A model generated the notes under the pieces. It was given only the letters and a program-made list of their open reading frames with translations, did no database searches and had not been told where the DNA came from. DNA of 64,000 bases from JANQOH01 sp965214495 (GTDB lineage Bacteria > Pseudomonadota > Alphaproteobacteria > UBA7887): contig OZ243958.1 in assembly GCA_965214495.1 (NCBI GenBank), forward strand, positions 868,001-932,000, given 5' to 3'. A program made the position numbers and the translations under genes. How positions within the stretch are numbered: the stretch's first letter is position 1; each line of letters begins with the position of its first letter. Below, in pieces: positions 1 through 8,839 of the stretch.

Positions 1-605
1 ATGGTGCGGTAGGCGCGCAGGCTCAGTCCGTCCGTGCCGCGCGGCACCAGGAACAGTGAAATACCGCCCTTGCCGGTGGTCTCGCCGGCAGTGCGCGCCG
101 AGACCACCAGATGATCGGCAGCCTCGGCATTGTGCACCACCGCCTTGCGGCCCGAAAGCACGAAGCCGCCATTCGCCGTCTCGGCGCGCGCTGCGACGTG
201 GCTCAGCGTATAGCGTCCGCCCGGCTCGCCATGTGCGAACGCCAGCTGCGTCTTGCCGGCGATCAGGCCGTCGAGATGACGCGCCCGCTGCGCCGCGCTG
301 CCGGCAGCCGCGATCAGTCCGCCGCCGAGCAGAATGCTCGGCACATAGGGTTCCACGACAAGACCGCGGCCGAACTGCTCCATCAGCAGCGACACCGCCA
401 CGGAGTCGCCGCCGAGCCCGCCGTCTGCCTCGGCGAACGGGATACCGAGCCAGCCGAGTTCCGCGAACCTCGCCCAATTGGCGGGATCGAAACCGATCTC
501 GCTGTCGGCCAGGCGGCGGCGGGTCTCGAAGTCGTAATCGTTGCGGACGAACCGGGCGATGCTGTCGGCGAGCAGCGTCTGCTCCTCGTTATAGGACAGG
601 TCCAC
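1..605 (-). CDS. acyl-CoA dehydrogenase family protein, 3' end outside window
   Basis: About 201 N-terminal codons of an acyl-CoA dehydrogenase-like flavoprotein are visible; the rest lies beyond base 1. The GTG start at 605 is preceded by an AGGGGG ribosome site and lies 9 bp after the stop of the next acyl-CoA dehydrogenase, so the two are probably translated together. The N-terminal helical domain begins VDLSYNEEQTLLADSIARF, followed by GWLGIPFAEADGGLGG, the usual mobile part of the family. Family members transfer electrons from an acyl-CoA alpha,beta-oxidation to ETF. Adjacent ACAD pairs often form heteromeric enzymes for bulky CoA esters; that role is inferred from the pairing only. Confidence 0.85.
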   Translation of the reverse strand, partial: MDLSYNEEQTLLADSIARFVRNDYDFETRRRLADSEIGFDPANWARFAELGWLGIPFAEADGGLGGDSVAVSLLMEQFGRGLVVEPYVPSILLGGGLIAAAGSAAQRARHLDGLIAGKTQLAFAHGEPGGRYTLSHVAARAETANGGFVLSGRKAVVHNAEAADHLVVSARTAGETTGKGGISLFLVPRGTDGLSLRAYRT

Positions 606-614
606 GCGCGCCCC

Positions 615-1814
615 CTAAAGTCCGAGCACGAATTTGGAAACGATGCCTTTCTGGATCTCGTTCGAGCCGCCATAGATCGACGCCTTGCGCCAGTTGAAAT
701 AGCGAGGCGCGACCGCAGCGGCGTAGTCCGGCCCGATCGGCTCTTCGTTCCAGCCATCCTTCAGCGCTTCGGGCACATACGGGTTGGCGTAGGGGCCTGT
801 GGCTTCGAGAACCAGTTCGGTGATGCGCTGCTGGATTTCCGTGCCGCGGAGCTTGAGGATGTTCGCCTCGGTGCCCGGCTCCTTGCCGGCGGTCTCGCGG
901 CCGAGCGCCCGCAACTCGGTATACTCGACCGCCAGCAGATCGATCTCGACCCGGGCGATCTTCTCACGAAAACGGTGATCCTCGCTCAACGGCCGCCCGT
1001 CGTTGCGTTCGGCGGCCGCGATCTGCTTGAGCCTCGCGAGCTGCGCTTTCGAGCGCCCGACATCGGCGATCCCCGCACGTTCGAAGCTGAGCAGGAACTT
1101 GGCGTAAGTCCAGCCTTCGTTCTCCTTGCCGACGAGGTTCCTGGCCGGCACCTGGACATCGTTGAAGAACACGTCGTTGACTTCCCGACCGCCGTCGATG
1201 GTGGCGATCGGCCGCACGTCGATGCCGGGTGAGCGCATGTCGATGAGCAGGAACGAAATTCCCTGCTGCGGCTTCGGCGCATCCGGGTCGGTGCGCACCA
1301 GACAGAAGATCCGGTTCGCCCACTGTGCCGAGGTCGTCCAGGTTTTCTGGCCGTTCACCACATAGTGGTCGCCGTGGCGCTCCGCGCGGGTGCGCAGGTT
1401 GGCGAGGTCGGAACCCGCGCCAGGTTCGGAATAACCCTGGCACCACCAGTCTTCCGCTGCGAGGATGCGCGGCAGATAGTGCGTCTTTTGCGCTTCGTCG
1501 CCGAAGGTGAAGATCACCGGCCCCACCATCGAAACGCCGAACGGCATGACCCGCGGCGCGTGTCCGGCGGCGATCTCATGGTCGAACAGGTAGCGCTGCA
1601 CGGGGGTCCATCCCGTTCCGCCATAGGCGACGGGCCACGACGGTGCGACCCACCCTTTCTCATAGAGGATCCTGTGCCACGCGACGTAGTCGTCGCGGCC
1701 CAGCGACAGATTGCCTTCCACTTGTCGCTTGATCTCAGGCGGCAGGTTGGCAGCCACGAAGTCGCGCACTTCATCGCGAAATGCCTTCTCGGCGCCGCTC
1801 AGCTCAATATCCAT
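615..1814 (-). CDS. acyl-CoA dehydrogenase
   Basis: A 399-residue acyl-CoA dehydrogenase, normal length for the family. It starts at ATG 1814 (MDIELSGAEKAFRDEV). An in-frame extension upstream to 1988 is arginine-rich and unlike the family, so I excluded it. FAD-binding signatures are visible (GYSEPGAGSDLANLRTRAE, then GQKTWTTSAQWAN), and the C-terminal domain ends in GGSNEIQKGIVSKFVLGL. The loop around IYGGSNEIQ is typical of the ACAD subgroup acting on long or branched CoA esters. It is followed 9 bp later by a second ACAD on the same strand, suggesting a two-subunit enzyme. The substrate cannot be read from the sequence. Confidence 0.92.
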   Translation of the reverse strand: MDIELSGAEKAFRDEVRDFVAANLPPEIKRQVEGNLSLGRDDYVAWHRILYEKGWVAPSWPVAYGGTGWTPVQRYLFDHEIAAGHAPRVMPFGVSMVGPVIFTFGDEAQKTHYLPRILAAEDWWCQGYSEPGAGSDLANLRTRAERHGDHYVVNGQKTWTTSAQWANRIFCLVRTDPDAPKPQQGISFLLIDMRSPGIDVRPIATIDGGREVNDVFFNDVQVPARNLVGKENEGWTYAKFLLSFERAGIADVGRSKAQLARLKQIAAAERNDGRPLSEDHRFREKIARVEIDLLAVEYTELRALGRETAGKEPGTEANILKLRGTEIQQRITELVLEATGPYANPYVPEALKDGWNEEPIGPDYAAAVAPRYFNWRKASIYGGSNEIQKGIVSKFVLGL

Positions 1815-1950
1815 ACGATGCGATCTCCGCTCCGTGCCGGCCTGCCACGATGGCATTATAGAAACAAATCCGCGGTGCGAAAGACGACGGCCGCGCACCC
1901 GGATGATCGCGTATTCAGGAACTTGCGGCGAAAATTGTTGGTTCTTCCGC

Positions 1951-2796
1951 TCAGAGCCCGAAGCGTGCCCACAGTGCGCGTTCCTCAACCGCCGCCAGCA
2001 CGCCGCCGGCCACCGCAGCCGGATCGCTCCATAGCGCCGGCGTGGCCATCCCCAGCCGACGGCGCAGCCAGCCGCGCCGCGCGCCGATGACCGGCAGGCG
2101 CACGGACTCCCCGAACCGGTCGCGCATGGTCTCGCGCAGATCGCCCAATCCGTCGATCAGTCCGAGCGCCACTGCCTGCTCGCCGGTCCAGATATCGCCG
2201 TTGAACAGGGTTTCGTCATCGCCTTTCAGCCGCTTGCCTCGCCGGTCGCGCACATGGTCGATAAAGGCCTTGTGGATGTCTTCGTGTATGGTTCGCAGCC
2301 GCGCCACGTCGTCCGGATCCTCCGGCCTGAACGGATCGAGCATCCCCTTGTGGCGGCCCCGGTGATGCACGCGCCGTTCGATGCCGAGCCGGTCGATCGC
2401 GCGATCGAAGCCGAAACCGGCGGAGATGACACCGATGGAACCCAGGATCGACGACCGTTCAGCGTAGATTTCATCCGCCGCGCAGGCCAGCCAATAGCCG
2501 CCCGAAGCTGCAATATCCTCCACGAATGCGAACACCGGAACGTCGCGCTCTCGGGCCCGGGCACGGATGCGGCGGGCGATCAATGCCGACTGCACGGGCG
2601 ATCCGCCCGGCGAGTTGATCTGGAGGGCGATTCCTTCGGCACCGCGCAGGGCGCAAGCGCGGTCGATGACGCCGGCGAGCGCTGCCAGGTTCAGCGGGCT
2701 GCGAAACGGCGAAGAGGCAGGGGAGATGATCCCGGCGAGCCGTAAAACCGGCACCACCGGCGATTTCCCCATGCGGGACCGCAGGCGATTCAACAC
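1951..2796 (-). CDS. S49 family signal peptide peptidase (SppA-like)
   Basis: A 281-residue short-form S49 serine peptidase. The core shows VLRLAGII, the INSPGGSP loop and IAASGGYWLACAADEI, which carries the nucleophile serine; the general-base lysine was not assigned. Family members cleave remnant signal peptides or membrane proteins. I chose GTG 2796, which overlaps the end of the upstream methyltransferase gene by 7 bp and keeps the basic leader VLNRLRSRMGKSPVVPV; ATG 2772 is an alternative. There is no obvious N-terminal membrane segment, so it may be cytoplasmic or peripheral. The DUF2007, methyltransferase and S49 peptidase order opposite ispB is a recurrent alphaproteobacterial arrangement. 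Confidence 0.85.
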   Translation of the reverse strand: MLNRLRSRMGKSPVVPVLRLAGIISPASSPFRSPLNLAALAGVIDRACALRGAEGIALQINSPGGSPVQSALIARRIRARARERDVPVFAFVEDIAASGGYWLACAADEIYAERSSILGSIGVISAGFGFDRAIDRLGIERRVHHRGRHKGMLDPFRPEDPDDVARLRTIHEDIHKAFIDHVRDRRGKRLKGDDETLFNGDIWTGEQAVALGLIDGLGDLRETMRDRFGESVRLPVIGARRGWLRRRLGMATPALWSDPAAVAGGVLAAVEERALWARFGL

Positions 2797-3548
2797 GGGT
2801 AACGACCCGGCACCGCTGCCATCGCAAGTGGCGCGGCGCGCCGTAGCACCGCCTCGGCCGCGTCGGTGTAGCGGCCATCGGCTTCGTGCAACACAAGGCC
2901 GGGCTCGAGGCGCAGCGGGGTTCGGAGCCGCTTGCGCGCACGCACGAGCACTCGCTTTGCCACCCGCCCCGCTTTGGGCCATAGCGGACAGACCACCACT
3001 TCGCCCGCGCGTCCGTGCAACGTCGCCAGCAGGTCGTCGAGCCGGTCGGCGCGGTGAATCGATGTCAGGCTTCCCTTCGGGCGCAGCAGGCGCAGGGCCG
3101 CGAGAACCCAGTCCCCGAGTGTCGCGCCGCCTTCGACGGTCGCCGTGTCATCGCGCCGCGCCGGCGCCGCGCGCTCCGGCGGGAGATAGGGGGGGTTGAT
3201 CATCACATGGTGGCACGGCGCGAGATCGGGGAGTTGGTTGACGTCCGCGCAGACGAACCGGACCCGCCCGGCAACGCCGCTCGCCGCGGCGTTCCGCTCC
3301 GCCATCTCCACCAGCGCCGCGTCGCACTCGATTCCGACCACTTCGACACCGGCGACTCGCGCGGCGAGACACAAGGCCGCAGTGCCGGCCCCCGCGCCGA
3401 GATCGACGACGACGTCGCCGCTGCGGGCGGGAACCGCCGCTGCGAGCAGCACCGGGTCGATGGCCGCGCGATAGGCGGGGGCTCGCGGCTGCAAGAGCCG
3501 GACTCGTCCGTCCAGTAAGCTATCGCCGTGTTGCGGTTCAGTCGACAT
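2790..3548 (-). CDS. tRNA1(Val) A37 N6-methyltransferase-like protein
   Basis: A 252-residue class I SAM-dependent methyltransferase. The SAM loop VVDLGAGAGTAAL is near residue 46 and the catalytic NPPY motif of N6-adenine methyltransferases is in MINPPYLPPE near residue 120. Length and motif order match the YfiC/TrmN6 family, which methylates A37 of tRNA1(Val). The 5' end overlaps the DUF2007 gene by 11 bp and the 3' end overlaps the peptidase gene, so the three genes form a tight operon. The exact substrate is inferred from the family. Confidence 0.82.
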   Translation of the reverse strand: MSTEPQHGDSLLDGRVRLLQPRAPAYRAAIDPVLLAAAVPARSGDVVVDLGAGAGTAALCLAARVAGVEVVGIECDAALVEMAERNAAASGVAGRVRFVCADVNQLPDLAPCHHVMINPPYLPPERAAPARRDDTATVEGGATLGDWVLAALRLLRPKGSLTSIHRADRLDDLLATLHGRAGEVVVCPLWPKAGRVAKRVLVRARKRLRTPLRLEPGLVLHEADGRYTDAAEAVLRRAAPLAMAAVPGRYPC

Positions 3549-3744
3549 CGGCCTCCGCGAGCACGCGCTGTGCCATCGCGAGATCGTCGTCAGCCACCAT
3601 CAACCGGCGCTGGATGGCATTGATCGAACCCTCGACGATACTCGCATGGGTGTCGAGCTCGAGCGCGTCGATTCCGGCATCGGCCAGCAACGCGCTGACC
3701 CACGAGATAGTCACGGGGTCGTTGGTGCGCAGAAGTTCTTTCAC
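3538..3744 (-). CDS. DUF2007-family small protein
   Basis: A 68-residue protein starting at GTG 3744 (VKELLRTNDPVTISWVSALL). The pattern of an N-terminal KELLRTND strand followed by ISWVSALLADAGI and a C-terminal VADDDLAMAQRVL helix matches DUF2007 (putative signal-transducing protein), which has a ferredoxin-like ACT-type fold. Its function is unknown. It is the first gene of the operon with the methyltransferase and S49 peptidase and is divergent from ispB. An upstream extension to 3837 is unlike the family. Confidence 0.8.
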   Translation of the reverse strand: MKELLRTNDPVTISWVSALLADAGIDALELDTHASIVEGSINAIQRRLMVADDDLAMAQRVLAEADVD

Positions 3745-3887
3745 ATCCCCGCTCCCGCGCTCCCTCGGACAGGTGATAGACGCTTGACCGCTACGCGACG
3801 GCGCTTCTATGTTCCCCGTCGTTGCCAAGGGCGTCAAGGCCGCGCCGCTGGCCGTTCCCGGCTCGACCGGCCAGGAAGGAGACCGTC

Positions 3888-4910
3888 GTGGCGTTAGCCG
3901 CCGGGTCCGAGACCGCCGACGCGAAGGCCGGCGCCGACAGACTCTACCGTTTGCAATCGCTGGTTCGCGACGACCTCGCGGCGGTCAACCGCATCATCGT
4001 CGATCGGATGCAAAGTCCGGTCGCGTTCATTCCGCAACTCGCCGGGCATATTACCGCGTCCGGCGGCAAGCGCATCCGCCCCCTGGTGACCCTGCTCGCG
4101 GCGCGCGCCTGCGGTCATGCCGGCGACCGTCATCTGGCGCTGGCGGCGTGTGTCGAGTTTATCCATACCGCGACGCTGCTGCATGACGATGTGGTCGATG
4201 ACAGCACGCTGCGTCGCGGCGCCGCGACGGCGAACGCCGTATGGGGCAATCAGGCGAGTGTTCTGGTCGGAGATTTTCTGTTCAGCCGCGCCTTCGAACT
4301 GATGGTCGAGAACGGCTCGCTGGATGTGCTGGCAATCCTGTCACGCGCGAGTTCGGCGATCGCCGAGGGCGAAGTGATGCAATTGCTGGCGGCCAACGAT
4401 ATGGCGACCGGCGAAGCCGACTATATCGAGATCGTCAGGGCGAAGACCGCGCGCCTGTTCGCGGCCGCCGCCGAAGTCGGCGCAGTCGTCGCCGGCGGAG
4501 GGCAAGACCGCCGGCGCACCCTGTTCGACTACGGAGTCGATCTCGGCATGTGCTTCCAACTGGTGGACGACGCGCTCGACTACGCTTCCGTCGAAACGAC
4601 TTTGGGCAAGACCGTCGGCGACGATTTTCGCGAAGGCAAGATCACGCTGCCGGTCGTTCTCGCCTTCGCGCGCGGCGGCGAGGACGAACGTCGATTCTGG
4701 CTTCGCACCGTCAAGCAGGGCCGCCGGCACGACGGCGACCTCGAACGGGCGATAGAGCTCATCGCGCGACGCTGCGCCTTCGACGATACGATGGCCCGTG
4801 CGCGTGGTTACGCTGATCGGGCTCGCGCCGCGCTCGACGCGCTGCCCGGTAACCGCTATCGCGACGCCCTTGCCGAAGTCGCGGCGTTCGCTGTCGAGCG
4901 CGCGTGGTAG
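3888..4910 (+). CDS. ispB: polyprenyl (octaprenyl) diphosphate synthase
   Basis: A 340-residue trans-isoprenyl diphosphate synthase. The two aspartate-rich motifs are intact: LLHDDVVDDSTLRRG (first DDxxD, near residue 105) and LVDDALDYAS (second). GGKRIRPLVTLLAAR marks the IPP-binding region. The start is GTG 3888, six bases after an AGGAG ribosome site. The family makes the side chain of ubiquinone by sequential IPP addition to an allylic diphosphate. It stands alone on the plus strand, divergent from the DUF2007 operon. Chain length (C40 or C50) cannot be fixed here. Confidence 0.93.
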   Translation: MALAAGSETADAKAGADRLYRLQSLVRDDLAAVNRIIVDRMQSPVAFIPQLAGHITASGGKRIRPLVTLLAARACGHAGDRHLALAACVEFIHTATLLHDDVVDDSTLRRGAATANAVWGNQASVLVGDFLFSRAFELMVENGSLDVLAILSRASSAIAEGEVMQLLAANDMATGEADYIEIVRAKTARLFAAAAEVGAVVAGGGQDRRRTLFDYGVDLGMCFQLVDDALDYASVETTLGKTVGDDFREGKITLPVVLAFARGGEDERRFWLRTVKQGRRHDGDLERAIELIARRCAFDDTMARARGYADRARAALDALPGNRYRDALAEVAAFAVERAW

Positions 4911-4929
4911 CGGTTTCCGGAACAGAAGC

Positions 4930-5754
4930 TCACCGCGCCCCGGGCCAGACGACGGTGGTAGCCGCGAGTTCGGGCCACCCGATCGGCGCGCCGGACGCCA
5001 GAGCCGCTTCCGCCGGCGGCAGGGCCGGGTCCCATTTCGCGGCGACGAAACGGCGCCCGGTGACGCTGCCCGCCGCGTCGGAAAGCAACCAGCAGGCGGG
5101 TGGGACCATGGCCCCGGGGCGGATCAGGGAGGCACGATCGGGGAACGACTCCGGCGGCACCATGGCCGTATCGGTCGGCCCGCCCGGCACCAGCACATTG
5201 ACCGTGATTCCCGAACCGTCGAGTTCGTCCGCCCAGCCTGCGGAGGCCGCTTCGATTGCGGCCTTGCTGGCGCCATAGGCCCCCCAGCCGCGGCGCAACA
5301 TCGTGAAGAAGCTGGTGGTCACCGACACCACCCGGCCGCGGGCGCGAGCGCGGAAACGGGGCAGGACCGCGCGAGTCATGAGAAACGTGCCGGTCGCGTT
5401 CACGGCCACGACGCGGCGCCAGAACGAGGGCTCGATTTCCTCCAGCGCGGCAGGCCGACTCTCGTAATCGGCACGGATCCGGTCCATACCGATTCCGGCG
5501 TTGTTGATCAGCCCGTCAACGCTGCCGAACCGGGCGACGCAGGCCGCCACGGCGCTCTCGCACGCCGTCTCGTCGGCGATATCGCATGCGACCGGGAGCA
5601 CGGAATCGCCGGCGTCGTCGAACGCTCCTTCGGTGATGTCGAGCGCGGCGACCCGGGCGCCCTCGGCGATCAGCCCGGTGACCAGCGCGCGTCCGATCCC
5701 GCCGGCAGCCCCGGTCACGATCACCGCCTTGCCGTCCAGCCGTCCTTCGGTCAT
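4930..5754 (-). CDS. short-chain dehydrogenase/reductase
   Basis: A 274-residue classical SDR. The dinucleotide-binding TGAAGGIGRALV is at residues 14-25, INNAGIGMD marks the NNAG motif and the catalytic YGASK follows a variant serine position in SVTTSFF. After the fold comes an extended tail ending VVWPGAR, and TDTAMVPPESFPD marks the substrate-binding loop. It converges on ispB and lies 31 bp downstream of ygfZ on the same strand. The preferred cofactor is probably NAD(H), since an aspartate follows strand 2 (AALDITEG). The substrate is unknown. Confidence 0.9.
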   Translation of the reverse strand: MTEGRLDGKAVIVTGAAGGIGRALVTGLIAEGARVAALDITEGAFDDAGDSVLPVACDIADETACESAVAACVARFGSVDGLINNAGIGMDRIRADYESRPAALEEIEPSFWRRVVAVNATGTFLMTRAVLPRFRARARGRVVSVTTSFFTMLRRGWGAYGASKAAIEAASAGWADELDGSGITVNVLVPGGPTDTAMVPPESFPDRASLIRPGAMVPPACWLLSDAAGSVTGRRFVAAKWDPALPPAEAALASGAPIGWPELAATTVVWPGAR

Positions 5755-5785
5755 GTCGGTGCTCCCCGTGCGCGGCCGGGTCGGT

Positions 5786-6646
5786 TCAGTAACGCGCCCA
5801 AACGGCCTTGACCGGTGTCAGCCGGGCGTCTCCGGCACGTAACGGCTCGCCGGATGCTTCAGCCCGCGCGACATGTTCCAGCCTGAGCAGCGCGATGCCG
5901 GTGCCGCAGCCGCTGGAACGCATGGTGCCCGCCGGCCTGTCGGCAAGCGTGATCTCGGTGTCCGGCGGCGGCGGCGCGCCGTCGATATCGACGCGCATGA
6001 GGCGTTTGCGCACCACGCCGCGGCGTTTCTGCCGCGTCGTGTTCTCTTGGCCGACGTAACAGCCCTTGTCGAAATCCACACCGTTCAATTCCTCGAAATT
6101 GGCTTCGAGAAGAAAGGACTTCTCGACCAGGATATCGCGCGACCCGTCCGGCACGCCGAGCCCCAGCCGTAGCTGTTCGTAATCGACCGCCTCTCCCCGA
6201 GTCATGTTCGCGTTCGCCAGTTCGACGTCGACATCGTTGCGCGGCATGATTGCCCGCCAGCCGAGCGCGTCGAGTCGGGGATCCGCGTAAACGGAAGCCG
6301 TTTCGAGCCGGGGCGTTCCATCGCCGAAGATCGCGATCACGGCATAGCGATCGCTCGCGTCTTCCAGCGAAACCTTTGCGCGCAGCCGATACATGGTAAG
6401 CCGCCGCATCAGGTCTCCGATGCGCGCGCGTTCGCAATCGATCGCGATCGCCTGATCGAGACGCAGCAGGAAGAAGTCATGCAGATATTTCCCCTGCGGG
6501 GTCAACAGCGCCGCGTAAAGCGCATTGTCCGCTCCCAGACGACCGATATCGTTGGTCACCAGGCCCTGCAGGAAGTTTTCGGTATCCGCCCCCTCGGCGA
6601 GGATGACGCCGCGATCGTCAAGCCGCACCGCTGTCAACGCTGCCAT
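5786..6646 (-). CDS. ygfZ: folate-binding Fe-S cluster assembly protein YgfZ (CAF17)
   Basis: A 286-residue aminomethyltransferase-fold protein. The signature KGCYVGQENTTRQK is near residue 195, and the N-terminal FLQGLVTNDIGRL plus LTPQGKYLHDFFL match the folate-binding family. YgfZ/IBA57 proteins support maturation of a subset of 4Fe-4S enzymes, which fits the large isc operon at 54.8-62.4 kb although the two are not linked. The ATG at 6646 is the family-consistent start. Confidence 0.93.
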   Translation of the reverse strand: MAALTAVRLDDRGVILAEGADTENFLQGLVTNDIGRLGADNALYAALLTPQGKYLHDFFLLRLDQAIAIDCERARIGDLMRRLTMYRLRAKVSLEDASDRYAVIAIFGDGTPRLETASVYADPRLDALGWRAIMPRNDVDVELANANMTRGEAVDYEQLRLGLGVPDGSRDILVEKSFLLEANFEELNGVDFDKGCYVGQENTTRQKRRGVVRKRLMRVDIDGAPPPPDTEITLADRPAGTMRSSGCGTGIALLRLEHVARAEASGEPLRAGDARLTPVKAVWARY

Positions 6647-6789
6647 GAAACCTTCCTCGAACCGCGCCTCCGCCCTGTTTAGGTTGCCGCCCTGAGGTGC
6701 GCAAGGCCGGCGGGCCTCCGCGGCCTTGCGCAGCCCGTGCGTCCGCGTTGTAATCGCGGCCGGGATAAGGCCGGTCGGAGAGCGACACC

Positions 6790-7953
6790 ATGAATGTCGA
6801 TGAGTTTCGAACGGAAGCGACTCGCCGGGGTTACGGCGAGATTGCCGAGATCGAATGGGCGGCCGGCACGGTCAACGAGTTGCACGCGCACGAGTTCGCG
6901 GCGACGTTGCTGGTGCTCGACGGAGAGCTTTCGGTCACTTGCGATGACGGTACCGTTACCTGCGCGGCCGGCGAAACGTTCTCGCTGCCCGCCGGTGTGC
7001 CGCACAGCGAGCGCGTGGGGCCGAACGGGGTGCGTTTTCTTGTCGGACGCGCCGCAGGCGGCACGACCTATGCCGCGCGGGCGCGCTATTTCGATTCGTC
7101 TGACGCGTTCAACATCGGCTATCCGGCGGTGCCGTGCCATCAGTTCACGGCGGAACGCGACCGTGCGTTCGACACGGAAACCGGCACCGCCGTTATCGAC
7201 CTCGATCAGGGACCGGCGATGGCGCTCGACTTTCCCGCCACGACTCCCTTGGTGCTCGCGCACTATTTGCGCATCGCTGCCGGCGACCGGCTGCGCTTCG
7301 AATCCGGAGCGAGCACGGAACTCTACTATGTCGTCGAGGGCGCGGGCCGAAGCCGCAAGGCGGGCGACATCGTCGAATGGGCGCGGGGAGACGCTTTCGC
7401 GTTGCCGGGCGGCGAAGTGACGGAGCATTTCTCGACGCGGGGCGACAGCCTTCTGTGGGCGGTGACCAACGCGCCGGCGCTTGCACTCGACGGTCTGGCG
7501 CCGCCGGCGCCGGCGCGCTCGCCGGTCGAGGCGGTGCATTTTCCCGCCGCCGAAATCGCCCGGCGTATGGCAGCGATTCGCCCCAGGCTCACGGATACGC
7601 GGACGCCGGGCATCGCGGTCGTCTTTTCGTCAAGCGCGCAGGAACATCGCCGCAATATCGCGCCCGGCCTGACCTTCGCGATGAACCAGCTTCCGCCGCG
7701 CGGATCGCAGATACCGCACCGCCACAATTCGGTCGCGGTGTCGTTGGCGATCAATGGTCCGGGTTGCAGTTCGACCGTCGATGGCGCGCGTGTCGCATGG
7801 CAGCCCTGGGGCACCATCGTGACTCCGCCCGGCGCTGTGCATGCGCACCACAATGACGGGCCGGATTGGGCACACTGGCTTATCGTGCAGGACGGAGGCT
7901 ATCACTACCACTGCCGGACCATGGAGTTCCGATACGCCGACGATGCGGCGTAA
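6790..7953 (+). CDS. three-cupin protein (gentisate-dioxygenase-like C-terminal part)
   Basis: A 387-residue protein with three cupin barrels. Cupin 1 (about residues 20-90) has a full metal set in ELHAHEF...ELSV and AGVPHSE. Cupin 2 (about 140-220) has ELYYVVEGAGRS but lacks the HxH pair. Cupin 3 (about 290-380) has IPHRHNSVAV and PGAVHAHHN. The last two barrels resemble the bicupin arrangement of gentisate or 1-hydroxy-2-naphthoate dioxygenases, with the metal site kept in only one barrel. A GGAGAG site precedes the ATG. It has no operon partner: ygfZ is divergent and the DUF4198 gene is convergent 12 bp away. The substrate is unknown. Confidence 0.8.
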   Translation: MNVDEFRTEATRRGYGEIAEIEWAAGTVNELHAHEFAATLLVLDGELSVTCDDGTVTCAAGETFSLPAGVPHSERVGPNGVRFLVGRAAGGTTYAARARYFDSSDAFNIGYPAVPCHQFTAERDRAFDTETGTAVIDLDQGPAMALDFPATTPLVLAHYLRIAAGDRLRFESGASTELYYVVEGAGRSRKAGDIVEWARGDAFALPGGEVTEHFSTRGDSLLWAVTNAPALALDGLAPPAPARSPVEAVHFPAAEIARRMAAIRPRLTDTRTPGIAVVFSSSAQEHRRNIAPGLTFAMNQLPPRGSQIPHRHNSVAVSLAINGPGCSSTVDGARVAWQPWGTIVTPPGAVHAHHNDGPDWAHWLIVQDGGYHYHCRTMEFRYADDAA

Positions 7954-7965
7954 AGAGAAGAGCGG

Positions 7966-8793
7966 CTATTCGCCGCCCGGAACGATGAAGGTCAAAGACG
8001 CCCACACGCTTTCCCAATCGGCCCCGCGACCGGGCGCGGCGGCGGTCAGGTGGACTGCGCGCACGAGCCACAGCCCGGCGCGCGGCAGGGGCAACGACAC
8101 CCGTCCGTCCCGTCCGGTGCGTGCGGCCACCGGTCGGCCCGGGTCGGCATCGGCGAAGGCGGTGACCGGAGTGTCGGCCAGAGGCGCGCCGTCGAGAAGC
8201 AGGCGGAGGGTGAGCGCATCGCCGGCTTCCAGGGTCGCAGGCGACCGTTCGGGCACCAGTTCGAGCGGTAAGCCGAGAACCGCGTCGTAACCCGCATGTG
8301 CGCCGTCGCCCACCAGAATGATCGCTTTCGCCGACCGGGAATAGGCTTCGCGCCCAGGTAAATCGCTCTCGCCGCGCGCCGCGCGCAACTGCTGCGCCCG
8401 GTCGAAACCTTCCTTTTCGAGATATGCCTCGAAGCGGTCGGCCGCGAGCGTGAGCAGAGTCCAGGTGCTGCGGTAGCCGACGACCCATGCGCCCGGCGCC
8501 GCAACCACGATGCGCCCGACCGTCAAACGGTGTCTCTGCCCGGACACGCCGGCGCGTCCGTCCGGCGCCTGGACGAAAAACTGGTCGATGTGATCGGGGT
8601 CGTACAGGAAGGGCATCCCGCTGAACGCATCGCCGATGAACAGGCGAATTCCCACCGTTTCGCCCGGCGCTGCCGTATAGCGCTCGGGCTGCACCCAGAA
8701 ATCGTGCGCGCGGGCATCCGCCGCCGCTGCGAGGCAGGCGACAGCGAGCGCGATAGCGGCGCCGATCCTCGACGATTCGGGTTTCCGGGTCAT
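7966..8793 (-). CDS. DUF4198 secreted protein
   Basis: A 275-residue exported protein. The start at ATG 8793 (MTRKPESSRIGAA) is followed by a hydrophobic segment and the cleavage-like ADARAHDFW. Mature sequence beginning AHDFWVQPERYTAAPGE is the hallmark of DUF4198, a family with Ig-like folds often linked to periplasmic metal (nickel or cobalt) uptake. The C-terminal half has LTLRLLLDGAPLADTPV and GRDGRVSLPLPRAGLW, typical of the carboxypeptidase-regulatory-like domain. No metal transporter gene is adjacent, so the function is open. It lies 46 bp downstream of glk on the same strand and may be the last gene of that transcript. Confidence 0.75.
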   Translation of the reverse strand: MTRKPESSRIGAAIALAVACLAAAADARAHDFWVQPERYTAAPGETVGIRLFIGDAFSGMPFLYDPDHIDQFFVQAPDGRAGVSGQRHRLTVGRIVVAAPGAWVVGYRSTWTLLTLAADRFEAYLEKEGFDRAQQLRAARGESDLPGREAYSRSAKAIILVGDGAHAGYDAVLGLPLELVPERSPATLEAGDALTLRLLLDGAPLADTPVTAFADADPGRPVAARTGRDGRVSLPLPRAGLWLVRAVHLTAAAPGRGADWESVWASLTFIVPGGE

Positions 8794-8839
8794 ATCCAGC
8801 AGCGGCTCATCGTTCGCATCCTCCTCCGGGCATGAGCGG

